A DNA stretch of 64,000 nucleotides from Lentilactobacillus dabitei. GTDB taxonomy: Bacteria; Bacillota; Bacilli; Lactobacillales; Lactobacillaceae. The stretch covers positions 23,449 to 87,448 of the forward strand of contig NZ_JAHPPD010000001.1 of assembly GCF_019061365.1 (NCBI RefSeq), given 5' to 3'. Position numbers and translations under genes: made by a program. Below, piece after piece: positions 1 to 10,262 of the stretch; position 1 is the first letter of the stretch, and each line of letters begins with the position of its first letter. The notes under the pieces are model-generated. The model was not told where the DNA came from and ran no database searches. It saw only the letters and a program-made list of their open reading frames with translations.

Positions 1-126
1 ATCAGCACTTTCAACTTCAGCGTTCATTATTTGAGCTTTAATGCCCCGAATCACACCTAAGCGAATTTTATCATGTGCCTTCATTGCTTCTTTTAAGTCT
101 GCATTCAATTGATCATAAACAGTCAT
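1..126 (-). CDS. yqeY: YqeY / GatB_YqeY-domain protein, N-terminal part
   Basis: Only the first 42 codons are inside the window; the gene runs off the left edge. The translated start (MTVYDQLNADLKEAMKAHD) is the typical beginning of YqeY proteins, a roughly 150-residue helical domain also found at the C-terminus of GatB. The family is thought to bind tRNA or act near amidotransferases, but its job is not established. A ribosome binding site (AGAGG type) lies just upstream of the ATG at 124-126. It lies directly downstream of rpsU on the same strand, the usual rpsU-yqeY order in Firmicutes, but a good terminator separates them. Confidence 0.85.
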   Translation of the reverse strand, partial: MTVYDQLNADLKEAMKAHDKIRLGVIRGIKAQIMNAEVESAD

Positions 127-167
127 CAAAGTAACCTCTTTTCAATTTATAATTAAATTTTACCATT

Positions 168-206
168 AAAAAAGATCAGAGACTAATAAAAATTAGGCTC
201 CGATCT
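168..206 (-). terminator. Intrinsic terminator after rpsU
   Basis: Read on the minus strand, an AGATC-G-GAG...CTAA arm pairs with TTAG...CTC-T-GATCT around a short T-rich loop and is followed by a run of T. It sits between rpsU and yqeY, so rpsU can be transcribed alone with partial read-through into yqeY. Confidence 0.75.
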
Positions 207-219
207 CTCGAGTAGTGTC

Positions 220-411
220 TTAGAAACGACGCTTCTTCTTGTTATTACGCTTACGTGCTGCTTCTGACTTTAATTTACGCTTTACACTTGGTTTTTCATA
301 AAACTCACGTTTACGATATTCCTGTAATGTACCGCTTTTTGAAACTGTACGTTTGAAGCGTCGAAGAGCATCATCAAGAGACTCGTTTTTACGAACGACT
401 GTCTTTGCCAT
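220..411 (-). CDS. rpsU: 30S ribosomal protein S21 (bS21)
   Basis: 63 residues, very basic, starting [21 protein letters not shown], the classic S21 signature, and ending in a poly-basic K/R tail. S21 sits on the 30S platform near the 3' end of 16S rRNA and helps initiation. Length fits the family (about 57-70). A strong GGAGGGAGGG ribosome binding site precedes the ATG, and a near-consensus promoter lies about 80 bases upstream. The neighbour downstream is yqeY, as in many Firmicutes. Confidence 0.97.
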   Translation of the reverse strand: MAKTVVRKNESLDDALRRFKRTVSKSGTLQEYRKREFYEKPSVKRKLKSEAARKRNNKKKRRF

Positions 412-489
412 GTGAAATTCCCTCCCTCCGAGCTTGAATGTAACTGTTTAAAAAGCACTCCAAGTGCATCCTAAAACGGTTCTAAATAA

Positions 490-518
490 ATTATACATAT
501 TAATGTCTTTGTCGTCAA
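490..518 (-). promoter_or_regulatory. Sigma-A promoter of rpsU
   Basis: On the minus strand TTGACG (-35, 513-518) and a perfect TATAAT (-10, 490-495) are spaced by 17 bases. They point at rpsU, with a leader of about 70 bases. Confidence 0.85.
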
Positions 519-591
519 TGATTTAAGTTAAAAACGCTATCACATGTTAATATTTAATTAGGAAATTTTATTTTAGAGGAGAATAACCTAT

Positions 592-1413
592 ATGAAAACG
601 CAAAATGTGTTCATTATTTCTGATTCAAGTGGTGCCACCGCTCAAACAATTGCCCAAACAGCCGTTTCACAATTTCCTAATCTTAAGGCCGAAATGCGGC
701 GCTTTCCGTTCATTCAAACCGACTCAATCTTGCGGGGAATTCTTAAATTGGCCAAAACCAACCATGCCATGATTTTTCATACATTGGTTAACACCGATTT
801 AAGTGAAATGGTTGATGAATTTTGCACTCAAAATCATATTTATGACTTTGATTGTATTCAAGAGCCAATGCGGATGCTCAGCAAGCTAACCGACGAGCAA
901 CCTGCCCATATTCCTGGGTTGATCCACGATCTTAATCAAAATTATTTCGAAAGAATTTCATCAATCGAATTTGCGGTTGAAAATGACGATGGTAAGAATG
1001 CCAAAGGCCTATTGGAGGCGGATATTGTCGTACTGGGAGTTTCCAGAACATCCAAGACACCACTCTCCCTTTATTTGGCTAACCAAAATCAAAAGGTCGC
1101 AAACTTACCCATCGGACCAAGTTTAAAAATTCCTGAAGAACTCGACCAAGTAGACAAGAATAAAGTCTTTGGCCTCTTGAACACCCCTGAGAAGCTCCAC
1201 AAGATCAGAAGACAGCGGATGTTGTCATATGGTCTAGATGCAGATACACCTTACTCAGACACCGAAAATATTAAGAAAGAATTGAAATATGCAAAGGACC
1301 TCTACAGAAAGCTTGGTTGCTTGACGATTAACGTTGCCAATAAGTCAATTGAGGAAACCGCAACAATTATTTTGGAAAGTTTGAACCTGGACACGACAAC
1401 ATTTGAAGACTAA
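592..1413 (+). CDS. ppsR: Bifunctional kinase/pyrophosphorylase of the PPDK regulatory family (DUF299)
   Basis: 273 residues, full length for the DUF299 family. These proteins phosphorylate and dephosphorylate pyruvate phosphate dikinase (or PEP synthase) on a threonine, using ADP as donor and Pi as acceptor. The family start (VFIISDSSGATAQTIA) and the P-loop-like GVSRTSKTP at residues 149-157 are both present. The start is well supported by AGAGGAG upstream of the ATG. It is a lone plus-strand gene ending at a bidirectional terminator. No ppdK or ppsA is in the window, so the target is not visible. YqfL is the Bacillus homologue. Confidence 0.93.
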   Translation: MKTQNVFIISDSSGATAQTIAQTAVSQFPNLKAEMRRFPFIQTDSILRGILKLAKTNHAMIFHTLVNTDLSEMVDEFCTQNHIYDFDCIQEPMRMLSKLTDEQPAHIPGLIHDLNQNYFERISSIEFAVENDDGKNAKGLLEADIVVLGVSRTSKTPLSLYLANQNQKVANLPIGPSLKIPEELDQVDKNKVFGLLNTPEKLHKIRRQRMLSYGLDADTPYSDTENIKKELKYAKDLYRKLGCLTINVANKSIEETATIILESLNLDTTTFED

Positions 1414-1523
1414 TGGCCAGGAAGCATTGAGGTGACCTAACGACTTCATCACACTATCAGGAAAGACACGCACGATCGATTTTAACGCAATGTGGGCTTG
1501 ATGAGCCTGCTTAGCACTTATAA

Positions 1524-1583
1524 AAGAGTTACAAAAGTAGGGCACTTCATGATTGGTATGCCACTTCTGTAACTCTTCTTTTT
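1524..1583. terminator. Bidirectional terminator between ppsR and nfo
   Basis: A perfect 10-bp stem (AAGAGTTACA / TGTAACTCTT), extended by AAGT..GGCA / TGCC..ACTT, has T-rich tails on both sides. It fits two convergent genes. Confidence 0.85.
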
Positions 1584-1598
1584 ACAACTGTCAAAAAC

Positions 1599-2522
1599 CT
1601 AACTAAATGGCCGACCAGCCTTCATATCAGCAATAATATTTGGGTTGAATTGCTGCCGTTTGAGCATCGCAACTTCGTAGCCATGGGGATTATATTTAAT
1701 CTTCTTATCTGTTTCGTCTTTTAAAATCGGTGTTTCCATAATCTTTGGGACGTTGGTCAACTGTTCATGATGCGCAATATAGTTCAACGTCTCAAAGCCA
1801 ATGGTCCCCAACCCAATAATTTGGTGGCGGTCTTTATGGCTGCCCTGTTCGTTCTTGGAGTCATTGAGATGAATGACTTTCAATCGATCAATGCCAATCA
1901 CATGATCAAATTCATTCAAAACACCGTCGAAATTATTCTTGATATCATAGCCGGCATCACTGGTATGACAGGTATCAAACGTCACTGAAAGTTTATCATT
2001 ATCTGTAACCTTGTCAATAATCTCTGCCAGTTGTTCAAACGTGATGCCCACTTCGGTTCCTTTACCAGCCATGGTTTCTAGCGCGATTTGGACTTTTTGA
2101 TCGCTGGTGATGACTTCGTTGAGGCCCTTGGCAATTTGAGCAATCGCCTTTTGCGGACCTGCCCCGACATGCGCACCTGGATGTAAAACAATCTGCTTAG
2201 CCCCAATGGCTTCAGCCCGTTTAATTTCTTGCTGCAAGAATTGGATGCCAAAGGTAAAATTCTGAGGCTTCAAAGTATTCCCCAAGTTGATGATATAAGG
2301 GGCATGGACAACAACCTCTTGTAGCCCATGCTCCTTCATATAGGCTTTACCGGCATCTCCATTTAACTTATCAATTGGTTTGCGAACCGTATTTTGAGGG
2401 GCCCCAGTATAAACCATAAAGACGTTTTCGCCGTATGAATCGGCTTCCTTGGCCGAACCCAGGAACATGTCCTTGCCATTCATACTGACGTGGGAACCAA
2501 TTAAGAACCTTTCTTCACTCAT
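1599..2522 (-). CDS. nfo: Endonuclease IV (AP endonuclease)
   Basis: 307 residues with a TIM-barrel fold. It cuts DNA 5' to abasic sites in base excision repair and removes 3' blocking groups. All nine metal ligands of the tri-zinc centre are in place: His73, His114, Glu149, Asp183, His186, His218, Asp231, His233 and Glu263. The start ATG overlaps the stop of the upstream teichoic-acid gene (TAATG), with GGAGG inside that gene, so translation is probably coupled. This DNA-repair gene therefore forms the tail of an envelope-polymer operon, which is likely accidental. Confidence 0.96.
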   Translation of the reverse strand: MSEERFLIGSHVSMNGKDMFLGSAKEADSYGENVFMVYTGAPQNTVRKPIDKLNGDAGKAYMKEHGLQEVVVHAPYIINLGNTLKPQNFTFGIQFLQQEIKRAEAIGAKQIVLHPGAHVGAGPQKAIAQIAKGLNEVITSDQKVQIALETMAGKGTEVGITFEQLAEIIDKVTDNDKLSVTFDTCHTSDAGYDIKNNFDGVLNEFDHVIGIDRLKVIHLNDSKNEQGSHKDRHQIIGLGTIGFETLNYIAHHEQLTNVPKIMETPILKDETDKKIKYNPHGYEVAMLKRQQFNPNIIADMKAGRPFS

Positions 2523-3748
2523 TATTTTCCTCCTCGTAAAATCAACTGACCAATCTTTTCAGCTGCATGACCATTTTCCCAAGTACAGAATTGATGATTA
2601 AATGCGCGCAATTGATCATCAAAAGCCGAAAATTGACCAGTCTCAGTGTATTCTTTTAAGTATTTTGTAAAGGCCGCTTCGTCAGTCGCCATCGGTCCCG
2701 GTAAATTGGCTTGGTCATAGTCAAAATAAAATCCTCGCAACTCATCTCGATAATGAGCGAGATCATACGGGAAAAACAACATTGGTCTTTCAAGATTGGC
2801 ATAATCAAACATCACCGAAGAATAATCGGTGATTAGCAGATCTGTGATCAAATATAACTCGTTAATATCTTCTTCAGCAAAGATTTTCACCCGATCGGCA
2901 AAACCAGTGATATCGATGTGATCTTTGACCAAATAATGGGGCCGAATAATCAGAACCGTGTCATCAGAAACTGTTTTGAAAAAATTTGCAAGCGAAAACG
3001 GCAACGTAAAGTTGTAGCGCCCTTGTTGTTTAAAATTATCATCCCGCCATGTGGGCGCATACATGATAATCCGTTTTGGCTGATAACCGAATAATCGTTG
3101 CTTAATCTCCGCGATGTGGCTTTGACGATTATCCTGATAAAGGGTGTCGTTACGGGGATAGCCAACTTCTAAAAAGTCATGTTTGAACTTGAAGGCAGAT
3201 TTAAAAATATCCTCTGAATATTGATTGGGAGCGATTAAATAATCCCAGCGAGCAGCTTCATCAACGAATCCCTGATGATATTGTGCCGTGGTCGTTCCGG
3301 GAATCTCGACATGTTCAATGTCCACACCCAATTTTTTTAACGGCGTCCCATGCCAAGTCTGAATATAGGTCGTCTGGTGGTTTTTATGCCACCATTTGGG
3401 CATCCGGGAATTCATCACCCAGAAATCTGCGCGGGCTATGTAACTGACCCACCCCGGAGTAAACCGCCGAATGAGTTGAATGTCCGGAAATGCTTTGGAT
3501 AACCGCTGATATTCAGATGGTTTCACACTGAAATAATAATGATCCCGGTCAGCAGGATTCATTTTCACCAATTGCTTGTAGATAGCAAATGGATTGTCGC
3601 TAATATCACGCCCATTAAAGCTTTCAAAAATAACCGTGCCTTTTTTCACTCGCATACAAAGAAACCCATCGTTCATCACGATGAGTATCCAGCGAGCTAT
3701 CAATTTAATTAACTGAATCATTTGATTTTTCAACAGCTCATCCTCCAC
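2522..3748 (-). CDS. CDP-glycerol:glycerophosphate glycerophosphotransferase family (TagF-like)
   Basis: 408 residues with no signal peptide; the N-terminal region is hydrophobic/basic and likely membrane-associating. The family moves glycerol-phosphate from CDP-glycerol onto a growing poly(glycerol phosphate) chain on the inner membrane face. Visible motifs are [11 protein letters not shown] (His133), YAPTWRDD near 230-237, the RPH histidine (His271) and [12 protein letters not shown] near 304-315. It is shorter than the 740-residue B. subtilis TagF, so it corresponds to the catalytic GT-B part. It ends one base into nfo and begins just after the TagG-like gene. It could be a TarF/TarL-type enzyme; exact chain specificity cannot be read from sequence. 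Confidence 0.9.
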   Translation of the reverse strand: MEDELLKNQMIQLIKLIARWILIVMNDGFLCMRVKKGTVIFESFNGRDISDNPFAIYKQLVKMNPADRDHYYFSVKPSEYQRLSKAFPDIQLIRRFTPGWVSYIARADFWVMNSRMPKWWHKNHQTTYIQTWHGTPLKKLGVDIEHVEIPGTTTAQYHQGFVDEAARWDYLIAPNQYSEDIFKSAFKFKHDFLEVGYPRNDTLYQDNRQSHIAEIKQRLFGYQPKRIIMYAPTWRDDNFKQQGRYNFTLPFSLANFFKTVSDDTVLIIRPHYLVKDHIDITGFADRVKIFAEEDINELYLITDLLITDYSSVMFDYANLERPMLFFPYDLAHYRDELRGFYFDYDQANLPGPMATDEAAFTKYLKEYTETGQFSAFDDQLRAFNHQFCTWENGHAAEKIGQLILRGGK

Positions 3749-3749
3749 A

Positions 3750-4559
3750 CTATATTAAATCAACAAATCTTGATCTGAACTTGTAGTGGAGATGGGACCC
3801 AACTAGGAGGAAGAAGAGAATCATTCCCCAAAAGACAACTGTTAAGGTTGGCTTTTGCCAGAACCAATTCGTCGATAGCATCGAATCCCTGAAGCCAGAA
3901 ACAACATAGAAGAATGGATTTAGCTGCAAAATGTGGACGAATGGTGCCGGAAATGAGTTGGTTTCAAAGTTAAAAAGCACGCCAGACATATAAAATAACA
4001 TTCTCATCAATGATTGCAATAGGATTCGGTAATCCCGAACGAGCACAGAAATGGTTGAATTGAAAATACCAAACGCAATTAACCAGGCAATCATGCAAAT
4101 GAAGTAATAGAGCCATTGGAACCAATAGATTGATGGTCTAACACCATACATCCCGCCAACTACAATTGAAAAGACCAACATTGTCCAAAAGGCACTTAAA
4201 TTGCTGACAATCTTGATGGTTGGCAAAATACTAACTGGAAACTTCATTTTAGAAACCATCCCAACCCGCTGGTAGATACTCTTTGAGGCATCCAAACTTG
4301 CCCGGTTCATGAAGAACCATGGTGTAATTCCAATCACCATCCATGGCAGGTAATCGACCCCGTGAGTGGTATTCCCATGTTTCAAGCCGATACCAAATAC
4401 CAGCCAGTAAATTCCGATTTGAATTAATGGATAGAGATATTCCCAAACAAGTCCTAAATAATGGCTTTGATACTCAGCTTTATCTTCATACTTGGAAATC
4501 CGAAAAATAATCCCAATATTTTCAAACTGTTCTCGTAATAGCGTTAAAACTTCTTTCAC
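3750..4559 (-). CDS. tagG: ABC-2 type teichoic-acid translocation permease (TagG-like)
   Basis: 269 residues with about six hydrophobic segments and the ABC-2 permease pattern. The N-terminal sequence YLGLVWEYLYPLIQIGIYWLV is characteristic of TagG/Wzm permeases, which flip lipid-linked teichoic acid or polysaccharide across the membrane together with an ATPase (TagH). It lies between two CDP-glycerol glycerophosphotransferases at 1-13 base spacing, so it belongs to one operon. The partner ATPase is not in this cluster and must be elsewhere. Confidence 0.92.
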   Translation of the reverse strand: MKEVLTLLREQFENIGIIFRISKYEDKAEYQSHYLGLVWEYLYPLIQIGIYWLVFGIGLKHGNTTHGVDYLPWMVIGITPWFFMNRASLDASKSIYQRVGMVSKMKFPVSILPTIKIVSNLSAFWTMLVFSIVVGGMYGVRPSIYWFQWLYYFICMIAWLIAFGIFNSTISVLVRDYRILLQSLMRMLFYMSGVLFNFETNSFPAPFVHILQLNPFFYVVSGFRDSMLSTNWFWQKPTLTVVFWGMILFFLLVGSHLHYKFRSRFVDLI

Positions 4560-4572
4560 TTTCAGGCACTCC

Positions 4573-5733
4573 TTAACGTGACTTCAGCAACTGGATATAC
4601 CGATCAACGACCCGCTGAGTTGCTTGACCGTCGTTAAACGTATTCCATCTTTTGTTAAAATCATCAAAATTAGTTGGTTTAGCGTCAATAATTGCTTGTT
4701 TTAATTGATGAACCGTCGTAATCGGCGGGGTTGGCAACCAGTCTAAATAATCATCTTGAATGCCTGGATTGCGCCGATATTGATCGATGTCAAACATGAA
4801 AAAGATCATTGATTTGGCATTGGGCAGTAAACTAAAATCAAAGGCTACCGATGAATAGTCGGTTACTAATGTATCTGCAACGGCCAATAAGTCACTGGTC
4901 GCCAGTTCATGATAGAACTTGATTCTTGGATTGCCGACTTCCCGCACGGCGATTTCCTTATCTCGAAACACCGGATGCAATTTGACAACGACGATCGCAT
5001 TTGGATCAGCGGCCAAGGCATCACTCAGCCCAATTGGCAGCTTAAAACTTTGGTGGGGCCGATAAGTCGGGGCATATAAAATGACTCGCCTGCTTCTTAA
5101 TTCAGGAGCTGCCCGGTAGATTCGTTCCCGAGCGACTTGTTGCCACTTCAAATCGAGGTATTGATCGGATCTGGGGTAACCTAACAGCCGAATCTTATCA
5201 AAACTTTCATGATAACTTGAAACAAACACATTTCCCATTGCTTTGGAAGCAACAATGTATTCATCAAAATGATCATAAACAGATTGGAATCGTCGTTTAT
5301 CAAATTGACTTCGTTTAGCGGTCGTTGGGTCTTCCCAACCAAACTTTTTGATTGCCCCATCCGCATGCCAAATTTGAACGATCTTGGTTGAAGGCCGATG
5401 AACCAGCCCTCCCAAGAAAGCATAATAATTATCACAAATAATTAACCTTGCCCCCATCAACAATGGCACAAAATCAAAAACAAATTTGAGACCATCATTA
5501 AATGGCCGAGTGACAATTCCAAACGCGGCCAAATCGGTTGCAGCTGCTTCAGTATCGGGACGATACAGGACGACCAGCTTCATCTTCGGCGGCATCTTCT
5601 GGGCCAGTTCTTTGATGAAGTCAACATTATCATCAAAACTCATCAAGTAAACGACTTTATTTCTGCGCCGAAAAACGTTCAACCCAGAAATCATTTTAAT
5701 CAGCCATAAATATAAAACTTTCAAAATTTTCAC
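4573..5733 (-). CDS. CDP-glycerol glycerophosphotransferase family (TagB-like primase)
   Basis: 386 residues. The motif IWHADGAIKKFGWE (His123) differs from the [11 protein letters not shown] form of the downstream gene and is typical of TagB-type enzymes, which add the first glycerol-phosphate to the lipid-linked disaccharide. A second catalytic part is seen as VKLHPVF and DTLVTDYSSVAFDFS. The N-terminus is hydrophobic and likely membrane-binding. The first codon is GTG with a weak ribosome binding site. A TTG four codons inside, after GGTG, is an alternative start. It is the first gene of the cluster, behind an extended -10 promoter. Confidence 0.88.
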   Translation of the reverse strand: MKILKVLYLWLIKMISGLNVFRRRNKVVYLMSFDDNVDFIKELAQKMPPKMKLVVLYRPDTEAAATDLAAFGIVTRPFNDGLKFVFDFVPLLMGARLIICDNYYAFLGGLVHRPSTKIVQIWHADGAIKKFGWEDPTTAKRSQFDKRRFQSVYDHFDEYIVASKAMGNVFVSSYHESFDKIRLLGYPRSDQYLDLKWQQVARERIYRAAPELRSRRVILYAPTYRPHQSFKLPIGLSDALAADPNAIVVVKLHPVFRDKEIAVREVGNPRIKFYHELATSDLLAVADTLVTDYSSVAFDFSLLPNAKSMIFFMFDIDQYRRNPGIQDDYLDWLPTPPITTVHQLKQAIIDAKPTNFDDFNKRWNTFNDGQATQRVVDRYIQLLKSR

Positions 5734-5767
5734 CGTTTTTCAGTATTTTGTAATCACACACTGAAAT

Positions 5768-5776
5768 ATTATAACA
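5768..5776 (-). promoter_or_regulatory. Extended -10 promoter of the teichoic acid cluster
   Basis: On the minus strand TGTTATAAT (extended -10) lies about 35 bases upstream of the TagB-like start. No good -35 box is at the expected distance. Confidence 0.55.
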
Positions 5777-5952
5777 TAAACATTTTTCAGAACTGGTTTC
5801 TTAAAGAATCTTTAGAAAGAAGCGTCGGCTTCAAGCTAGATCCCCCTTTTGCATGAATCAGGCAGTCAAGAAAGCTAACTTGAACAACTTGGTTTTCAAT
5901 CTGCTAATTCGAACTCAAACAAAGGATTAGACCAATGACTCTTTCGAATTTC

Positions 5953-6828
5953 TCACGGTTTCGGTTCATAAAATCTTCCCAATATCTTAACTGAGTCTGC
6001 GATACTTGCGAACGCATTTGGATCCGACTCCAATAAGGCCTCTTCCAATTCATTCATCTCATAACGCGAAATAACCGTGAATAAAATCGTTTTCGCATCA
6101 TGCCGATAGGCACCTTCTGCATTGTGAACAATGGTAATCCCCCGACGAAGATGATTTTGGACACTGTCGATCACTGTATTGGGTCGATTGGTGATGATCA
6201 TTACCTGCATTCGTTGCTGTTTGGTATAGGTCATATCCATGACCTTTGCATTGACAACCAAACTCAAGGCCGAGTAAAAGGCATATGGCCAACCATACAT
6301 GAAAGCTGCGGCAATGATGATCAAAGTATTGAAGGCAATATTAATCGTCCCAATACTCCGGCCAGTCCGCTGACGGATGACAATACCAAGAATATCCAAG
6401 CCACCGGTTGAAATGCCATTCTTCAAAGCCAAACCAGTTCCGAAACCATTAACCGCCCCACCAAAGATCGCGCAGATAATCGGGTCATGGGTTAACGGGA
6501 TCGGCTTCAATAACTGAATCATAAAACTAGATAGAAAAACGGTAATGATGGTAAAAACAGTAAATTGTTTACCAATTGCCCGCCAGGCTAAGAAAAATAA
6601 TGGCACGTTTAAAAGAAACAAACCAAGGCCAGTCGAGATCGTGATTGGCAACGCCCGCATCGAAATTGTATTCAGCAGCTGAGCAAAACCGGTGATCCCT
6701 GATGAATAGATATGACCAGGTGTCCAAAAAAAGTTCACCGCAATCGAAACGAGAATTGCATAAATCAGAGAAGTTGAGGTTTTAGTAACATAGGTGTGCC
6801 GACGCATAAGTTTTGAAACGTCATCCAT
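5953..6828 (-). CDS. YitT family membrane protein (DUF161 + DUF2179)
   Basis: 291 residues. The first 200 or so contain five or six hydrophobic segments with the family's glycine-rich pieces (GGAVNGFGTGLALKNGISTGG near 145-165). The last 80 residues form a soluble DUF2179 domain. Function is not firmly known; members are often annotated as transporters or Na+/H+-linked proteins. A GGAAA ribosome binding site lies shortly before the ATG. It is monocistronic: about 220 bases downstream and 300 bases upstream are free of genes. Confidence 0.9.
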   Translation of the reverse strand: MDDVSKLMRRHTYVTKTSTSLIYAILVSIAVNFFWTPGHIYSSGITGFAQLLNTISMRALPITISTGLGLFLLNVPLFFLAWRAIGKQFTVFTIITVFLSSFMIQLLKPIPLTHDPIICAIFGGAVNGFGTGLALKNGISTGGLDILGIVIRQRTGRSIGTINIAFNTLIIIAAAFMYGWPYAFYSALSLVVNAKVMDMTYTKQQRMQVMIITNRPNTVIDSVQNHLRRGITIVHNAEGAYRHDAKTILFTVISRYEMNELEEALLESDPNAFASIADSVKILGRFYEPKP

Positions 6829-6987
6829 ATTAGTTTCCTTTCATAAATCGCAAAAGTATCTTCAGGTTTTATGATAACCTTGATGCCGCAATAATACATC
6901 AAAATTGGCTGAAATATTAGTCAGAAAAGTGTTGATAAACGCAACTTGGCTTTCTAAAGCCTGCAGTTAATGACTAACCCCTGCCAT

Positions 6988-7042
6988 TTAAGCCAAGAAA
7001 GCAATGCATCCAAAACTAGAATGCATTGCTTTCTTGGCTTAA
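6988..7042. repeat. Perfect 22-bp inverted repeat between aspS and yitT
   Basis: The arms at 6988-7009 and 7021-7042 are exact reverse complements around an 11-base loop. Neither side has a T run, so it is not a textbook terminator, though it could stabilise or end the aspS message. Apart from this and a weak hairpin near 7090, the 6829-7135 intergenic region holds only the likely yitT promoter/leader, in which I cannot fix clear boxes. Confidence 0.8.
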
Positions 7043-7081
7043 ATTCTGGGATCAAATTGCCTTTTCTCCCAATCTCTTGCT

Positions 7082-7102
7082 TAAAAATGGCAATTATTTG
7101 CC
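7082..7102 (-). terminator. Short terminator-like hairpin after aspS
   Basis: On the minus strand GGCAA-ATAA-TTGCC is followed by ATTTTTA, 34 bases after the aspS stop. The stem is only five pairs, so efficiency is doubtful. Confidence 0.45.
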
Positions 7103-7135
7103 TAAGACGATTCAAATAGTGATAAAGAACGTCGT

Positions 7136-8923
7136 TTATTTTTGATCGTCATGATCAGCAACAAACAAGCCCAAGTCCTCAAGCTGTTTGTTAGCAACGG
7201 GTTGAGGAGCACTGGTCAATGGTTCGACAGCTTTAGAATTCTTAGGGAACGCAATGACGTCTCGAATGTTCTCTCGATCAGCAAGCAATCTGACAAAACG
7301 ATCCAAGCCGATTGCCAAACCACCATGAGGTGGAAAACCGTAGTCGAGCGCATTTAGGAAGTAACCGAATTGAGCTTCGGCACTTTCTTTAGTAAACCCA
7401 AGGGCTTCAAACATTTTCTCCTGAAGGGCTCGAGTATGAATACGAATGGAACCTCCACCAAGTTCAAGGCCGTTCAAGATAATATCATAACTTTGAGCAT
7501 AAGCCTTATGAGGATCTTCACCCTCGTTCATTAAGTAGTGAACATCGTTTTCATTTGGCATTGTAAATGGATGATGGGCAGCGACGTACCGTTTTAAATC
7601 AACATCCCATTCAAATAATGGCCAGTTAACAATCCACAGGAAAGCAAATTTGGATTCATCGATCATATTTTGTTGCTTAGCAATTTCAACTCGTAAGTAA
7701 CCAAGTGTATTGGCAACAACCCGGGTATTGTCAGCGGCGAACAAAAGTAAATCGCCAGGTTTTGCTTCTGCCTTGGCTAAAATCTTTTCTCGGAGATCAG
7801 GATCCTTGAAGAACTTTGCAATTGGGCCATTGAAGCTATCGTCAGTAACTTTTAACCAGGCGAGCCCCTTAGCACCAAATCGTTCAACATAGTCGGCAAA
7901 TTGATCTAAATCTTTTCTAGAATACTTATCAGCACCGCCAGGAACGGCAATCGCCTTAACTTGGCCGCCATCTTTAACGGCACCTGAAAATACCTTGAAA
8001 TCGACGTCTTTCATAATGTCTGAAAGATCTTTCAATTCCATTCCAAAACGTACATCAGGCTGATCGGTCCCAAAGCGGGCCATTGATTCATCCCAGTCCA
8101 TCCGCTTGAATGGCAATTGAACATCGATTCCCATGGCATCCTTCATGACCTTGGCAATGAAGCCTTCAGTGACGTCTTCAATTTCCTCTTGGTCGGCAAA
8201 TGACATTTCCATATCAATTTGGGTAAATTCAGGTTGACGATCACCACGCAAATCTTCATCACGGTAACAACGCGCGATTTGATAATATTTATCGAAGCCA
8301 GCGCCCATCAACAATTGTTTAAATTGTTGAGGAGATTGTGGCAGTGCATAAAATGACCCTGGATAAACTCGTGAAGGAACCAAGTAATCCCGAGCACCTT
8401 CTGGAGTTGATTTTGTCAACGTTGGCGTTTCAATATCGATGAACCCTTCTTTGTCAAAGAAACTGTGAATTGATTGAATAATTCGATTTCTTAACAAAAT
8501 GTTTTTTTGCATCTCAGGACGACGAAGATCCAAATATCGATACTTGAGTTTAAGGTCTTCAGAAACATTGATATTATCCTGAATATAAAATGGTGGTGTC
8601 TTGGCAGTGGCCAAAATCTTTGCATCGGTGATGTCGACCTCAATTTTACCGGTCTTCATCTTCGAATTAATTTCTTTAGGGTCTCGGGCAACAACCTTCC
8701 CCTTAGCTTCAACAACGTACTCGCTTCGAAGCTTATCGGCTACTGCAAGCGCATCCTTGCCGAACTCCTCACTAAACACGAGTTGAACGATTCCTTCACG
8801 GTCACGCAGTTCAATAAAAATCAAGCCACCAAGGTCTCGGCGCTTTTGAACCCAGCCTTTTAAAACAACTTCTTGGCCGATCAACTTATCGTCAACCAAG
8901 CCAGCATAAGTGGTTCTCTTCAT
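7136..8923 (-). CDS. aspS: Aspartyl-tRNA synthetase
   Basis: 595 residues, the bacterial class IIb type. It has an N-terminal OB-fold anticodon-binding domain (about 1-105), a class II catalytic core with motif 2 around [18 protein letters not shown] and motif 3 GLDRFVRLL near the C-terminus, and the bacterial GAD insertion between them. It attaches Asp to tRNA-Asp. It starts two bases after hisS ends and shares that gene's T-box leader. Whether it is discriminating or non-discriminating for tRNA-Asn cannot be settled from sequence alone. Confidence 0.97.
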   Translation of the reverse strand: MKRTTYAGLVDDKLIGQEVVLKGWVQKRRDLGGLIFIELRDREGIVQLVFSEEFGKDALAVADKLRSEYVVEAKGKVVARDPKEINSKMKTGKIEVDITDAKILATAKTPPFYIQDNINVSEDLKLKYRYLDLRRPEMQKNILLRNRIIQSIHSFFDKEGFIDIETPTLTKSTPEGARDYLVPSRVYPGSFYALPQSPQQFKQLLMGAGFDKYYQIARCYRDEDLRGDRQPEFTQIDMEMSFADQEEIEDVTEGFIAKVMKDAMGIDVQLPFKRMDWDESMARFGTDQPDVRFGMELKDLSDIMKDVDFKVFSGAVKDGGQVKAIAVPGGADKYSRKDLDQFADYVERFGAKGLAWLKVTDDSFNGPIAKFFKDPDLREKILAKAEAKPGDLLLFAADNTRVVANTLGYLRVEIAKQQNMIDESKFAFLWIVNWPLFEWDVDLKRYVAAHHPFTMPNENDVHYLMNEGEDPHKAYAQSYDIILNGLELGGGSIRIHTRALQEKMFEALGFTKESAEAQFGYFLNALDYGFPPHGGLAIGLDRFVRLLADRENIRDVIAFPKNSKAVEPLTSAPQPVANKQLEDLGLFVADHDDQK

Positions 8924-8925
8924 GT

Positions 8926-10233
8926 CTAATCAATCTCCTCATCATCATTAAAATATTCATTGATCACATCATCAAAATCAAGAATAATGTCATTCAACGA
9001 AACTGAAACTTCTTTTCCAGTAGCCATTCGTTTAACATTTGCGGTTTTGGCCTTAAGTTCACTTTCACCAACTGTAATCGTATACTGGGCATTTAATTTA
9101 TTAGCGGTCCTGAACTGAGCCTTTGGTTTCCGGTCAAGGTAATCGCGGTCAGCCGCAAATCCATCTGCCCGCAGTGCTTGAACAATCCGGAGGGTTTCAA
9201 CGCTGGTTTGTTCACCAATCCCCACAACATAAGCATCAAGTTGATCAAGAACTGGAAATTTAACGTTTTGAGCTTCCATCAGCAACATTAACCGCTCCAT
9301 TCCCATTCCAAACCCAATTCCGGGCATTTCTGGGCCGCCAAGCTGTTCAACCAGACCATTATAGCGACCACCGGCACAAATGGTGGTGTAACCATCGCCA
9401 AGGACTTTTGAATTGACCATGATCTCAAAGATCGTGTGATTATAATAATCCAACCCTCGAACCATATCAGGATCAATCACATAGGGAATGTTCAAGGCAT
9501 CTAACAACGATTTAACTTTATCAAAATGACGTTTCGAATCCTCATTAAGATAGTCAAGAATTGATGGGGCATCCTTGACAATGGCTTGATCCCGCTTGTC
9601 TTTACTATCTAGAACCCGCAGCGGATTCTTGTGGAGACGAACCTTGGAATCGTCACTTAACTCATCGAAATGAGGATCCAAGTAATCAATTAAAGCCTGA
9701 CGATAAGCATCTCGAGATTCTTGGTCACCAAGAGTGTTAATTTCTAGTCTCATATCAGAAAGGCCGAATTGTTTGAGCAAATCCATGCCCATTGCAATCA
9801 CTTCAACGTCTAACTCGGGCTCGTTACTTCCAAATGCTTCAACGCCAATCTGATGGAATTCTCGTTGCCGGCCAGATTGTGGCCGTTCATAACGAAACAT
9901 TGGCCCCATGTAGAACACTTTAACCGGCCGTGGATGCTCCGGACCATACAATTTATTTTCAACAAACGCCCGAACAACACCAGCCGTTCCTTCTGGGCGC
10001 AGGCTCATGTGCCGTCCACCCTTATCATCAAAGTCATACATCTCTTTGGTGACAACGTCTGAAGTATCACCAGATGTTCTGGAAAAGACATCAAAGCTTT
10101 CAAACATCGGTGTGCGAATTTCATGATACCTGTAATCTTCAAACAACATCCGAGCAGTTTCTTCAATATAGCTCCATTTTTTTGCATCATCTGGAAGAAT
10201 ATCAGCTGTTCCTTTTGGTCGTTGATATTTCAT
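8926..10233 (-). CDS. hisS: Histidyl-tRNA synthetase
   Basis: 435 residues, class II. Motifs such as [22 protein letters not shown] (motif 2), the histidine-binding loop [11 protein letters not shown] and the [11 protein letters not shown] motif 3 are all present, followed by the anticodon-binding domain. It charges tRNA-His. The start is supported by GGGAGG upstream of the ATG. It is the first gene of a two-gene operon with aspS under a T-box riboswitch. The C-terminus carries an acidic tail of about 15 residues ([18 protein letters not shown]). Confidence 0.97.
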   Translation of the reverse strand: MKYQRPKGTADILPDDAKKWSYIEETARMLFEDYRYHEIRTPMFESFDVFSRTSGDTSDVVTKEMYDFDDKGGRHMSLRPEGTAGVVRAFVENKLYGPEHPRPVKVFYMGPMFRYERPQSGRQREFHQIGVEAFGSNEPELDVEVIAMGMDLLKQFGLSDMRLEINTLGDQESRDAYRQALIDYLDPHFDELSDDSKVRLHKNPLRVLDSKDKRDQAIVKDAPSILDYLNEDSKRHFDKVKSLLDALNIPYVIDPDMVRGLDYYNHTIFEIMVNSKVLGDGYTTICAGGRYNGLVEQLGGPEMPGIGFGMGMERLMLLMEAQNVKFPVLDQLDAYVVGIGEQTSVETLRIVQALRADGFAADRDYLDRKPKAQFRTANKLNAQYTITVGESELKAKTANVKRMATGKEVSVSLNDIILDFDDVINEYFNDDEEID

Positions 10234-10262
10234 TAATTGTTGCCTCCCATTTATATTTTCCG

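Noticed and set aside
7082..7102. Firm aspS terminator
   Set aside because: Kept only as a low-confidence feature: the stem has five pairs and the larger repeat at 6988 may serve instead.
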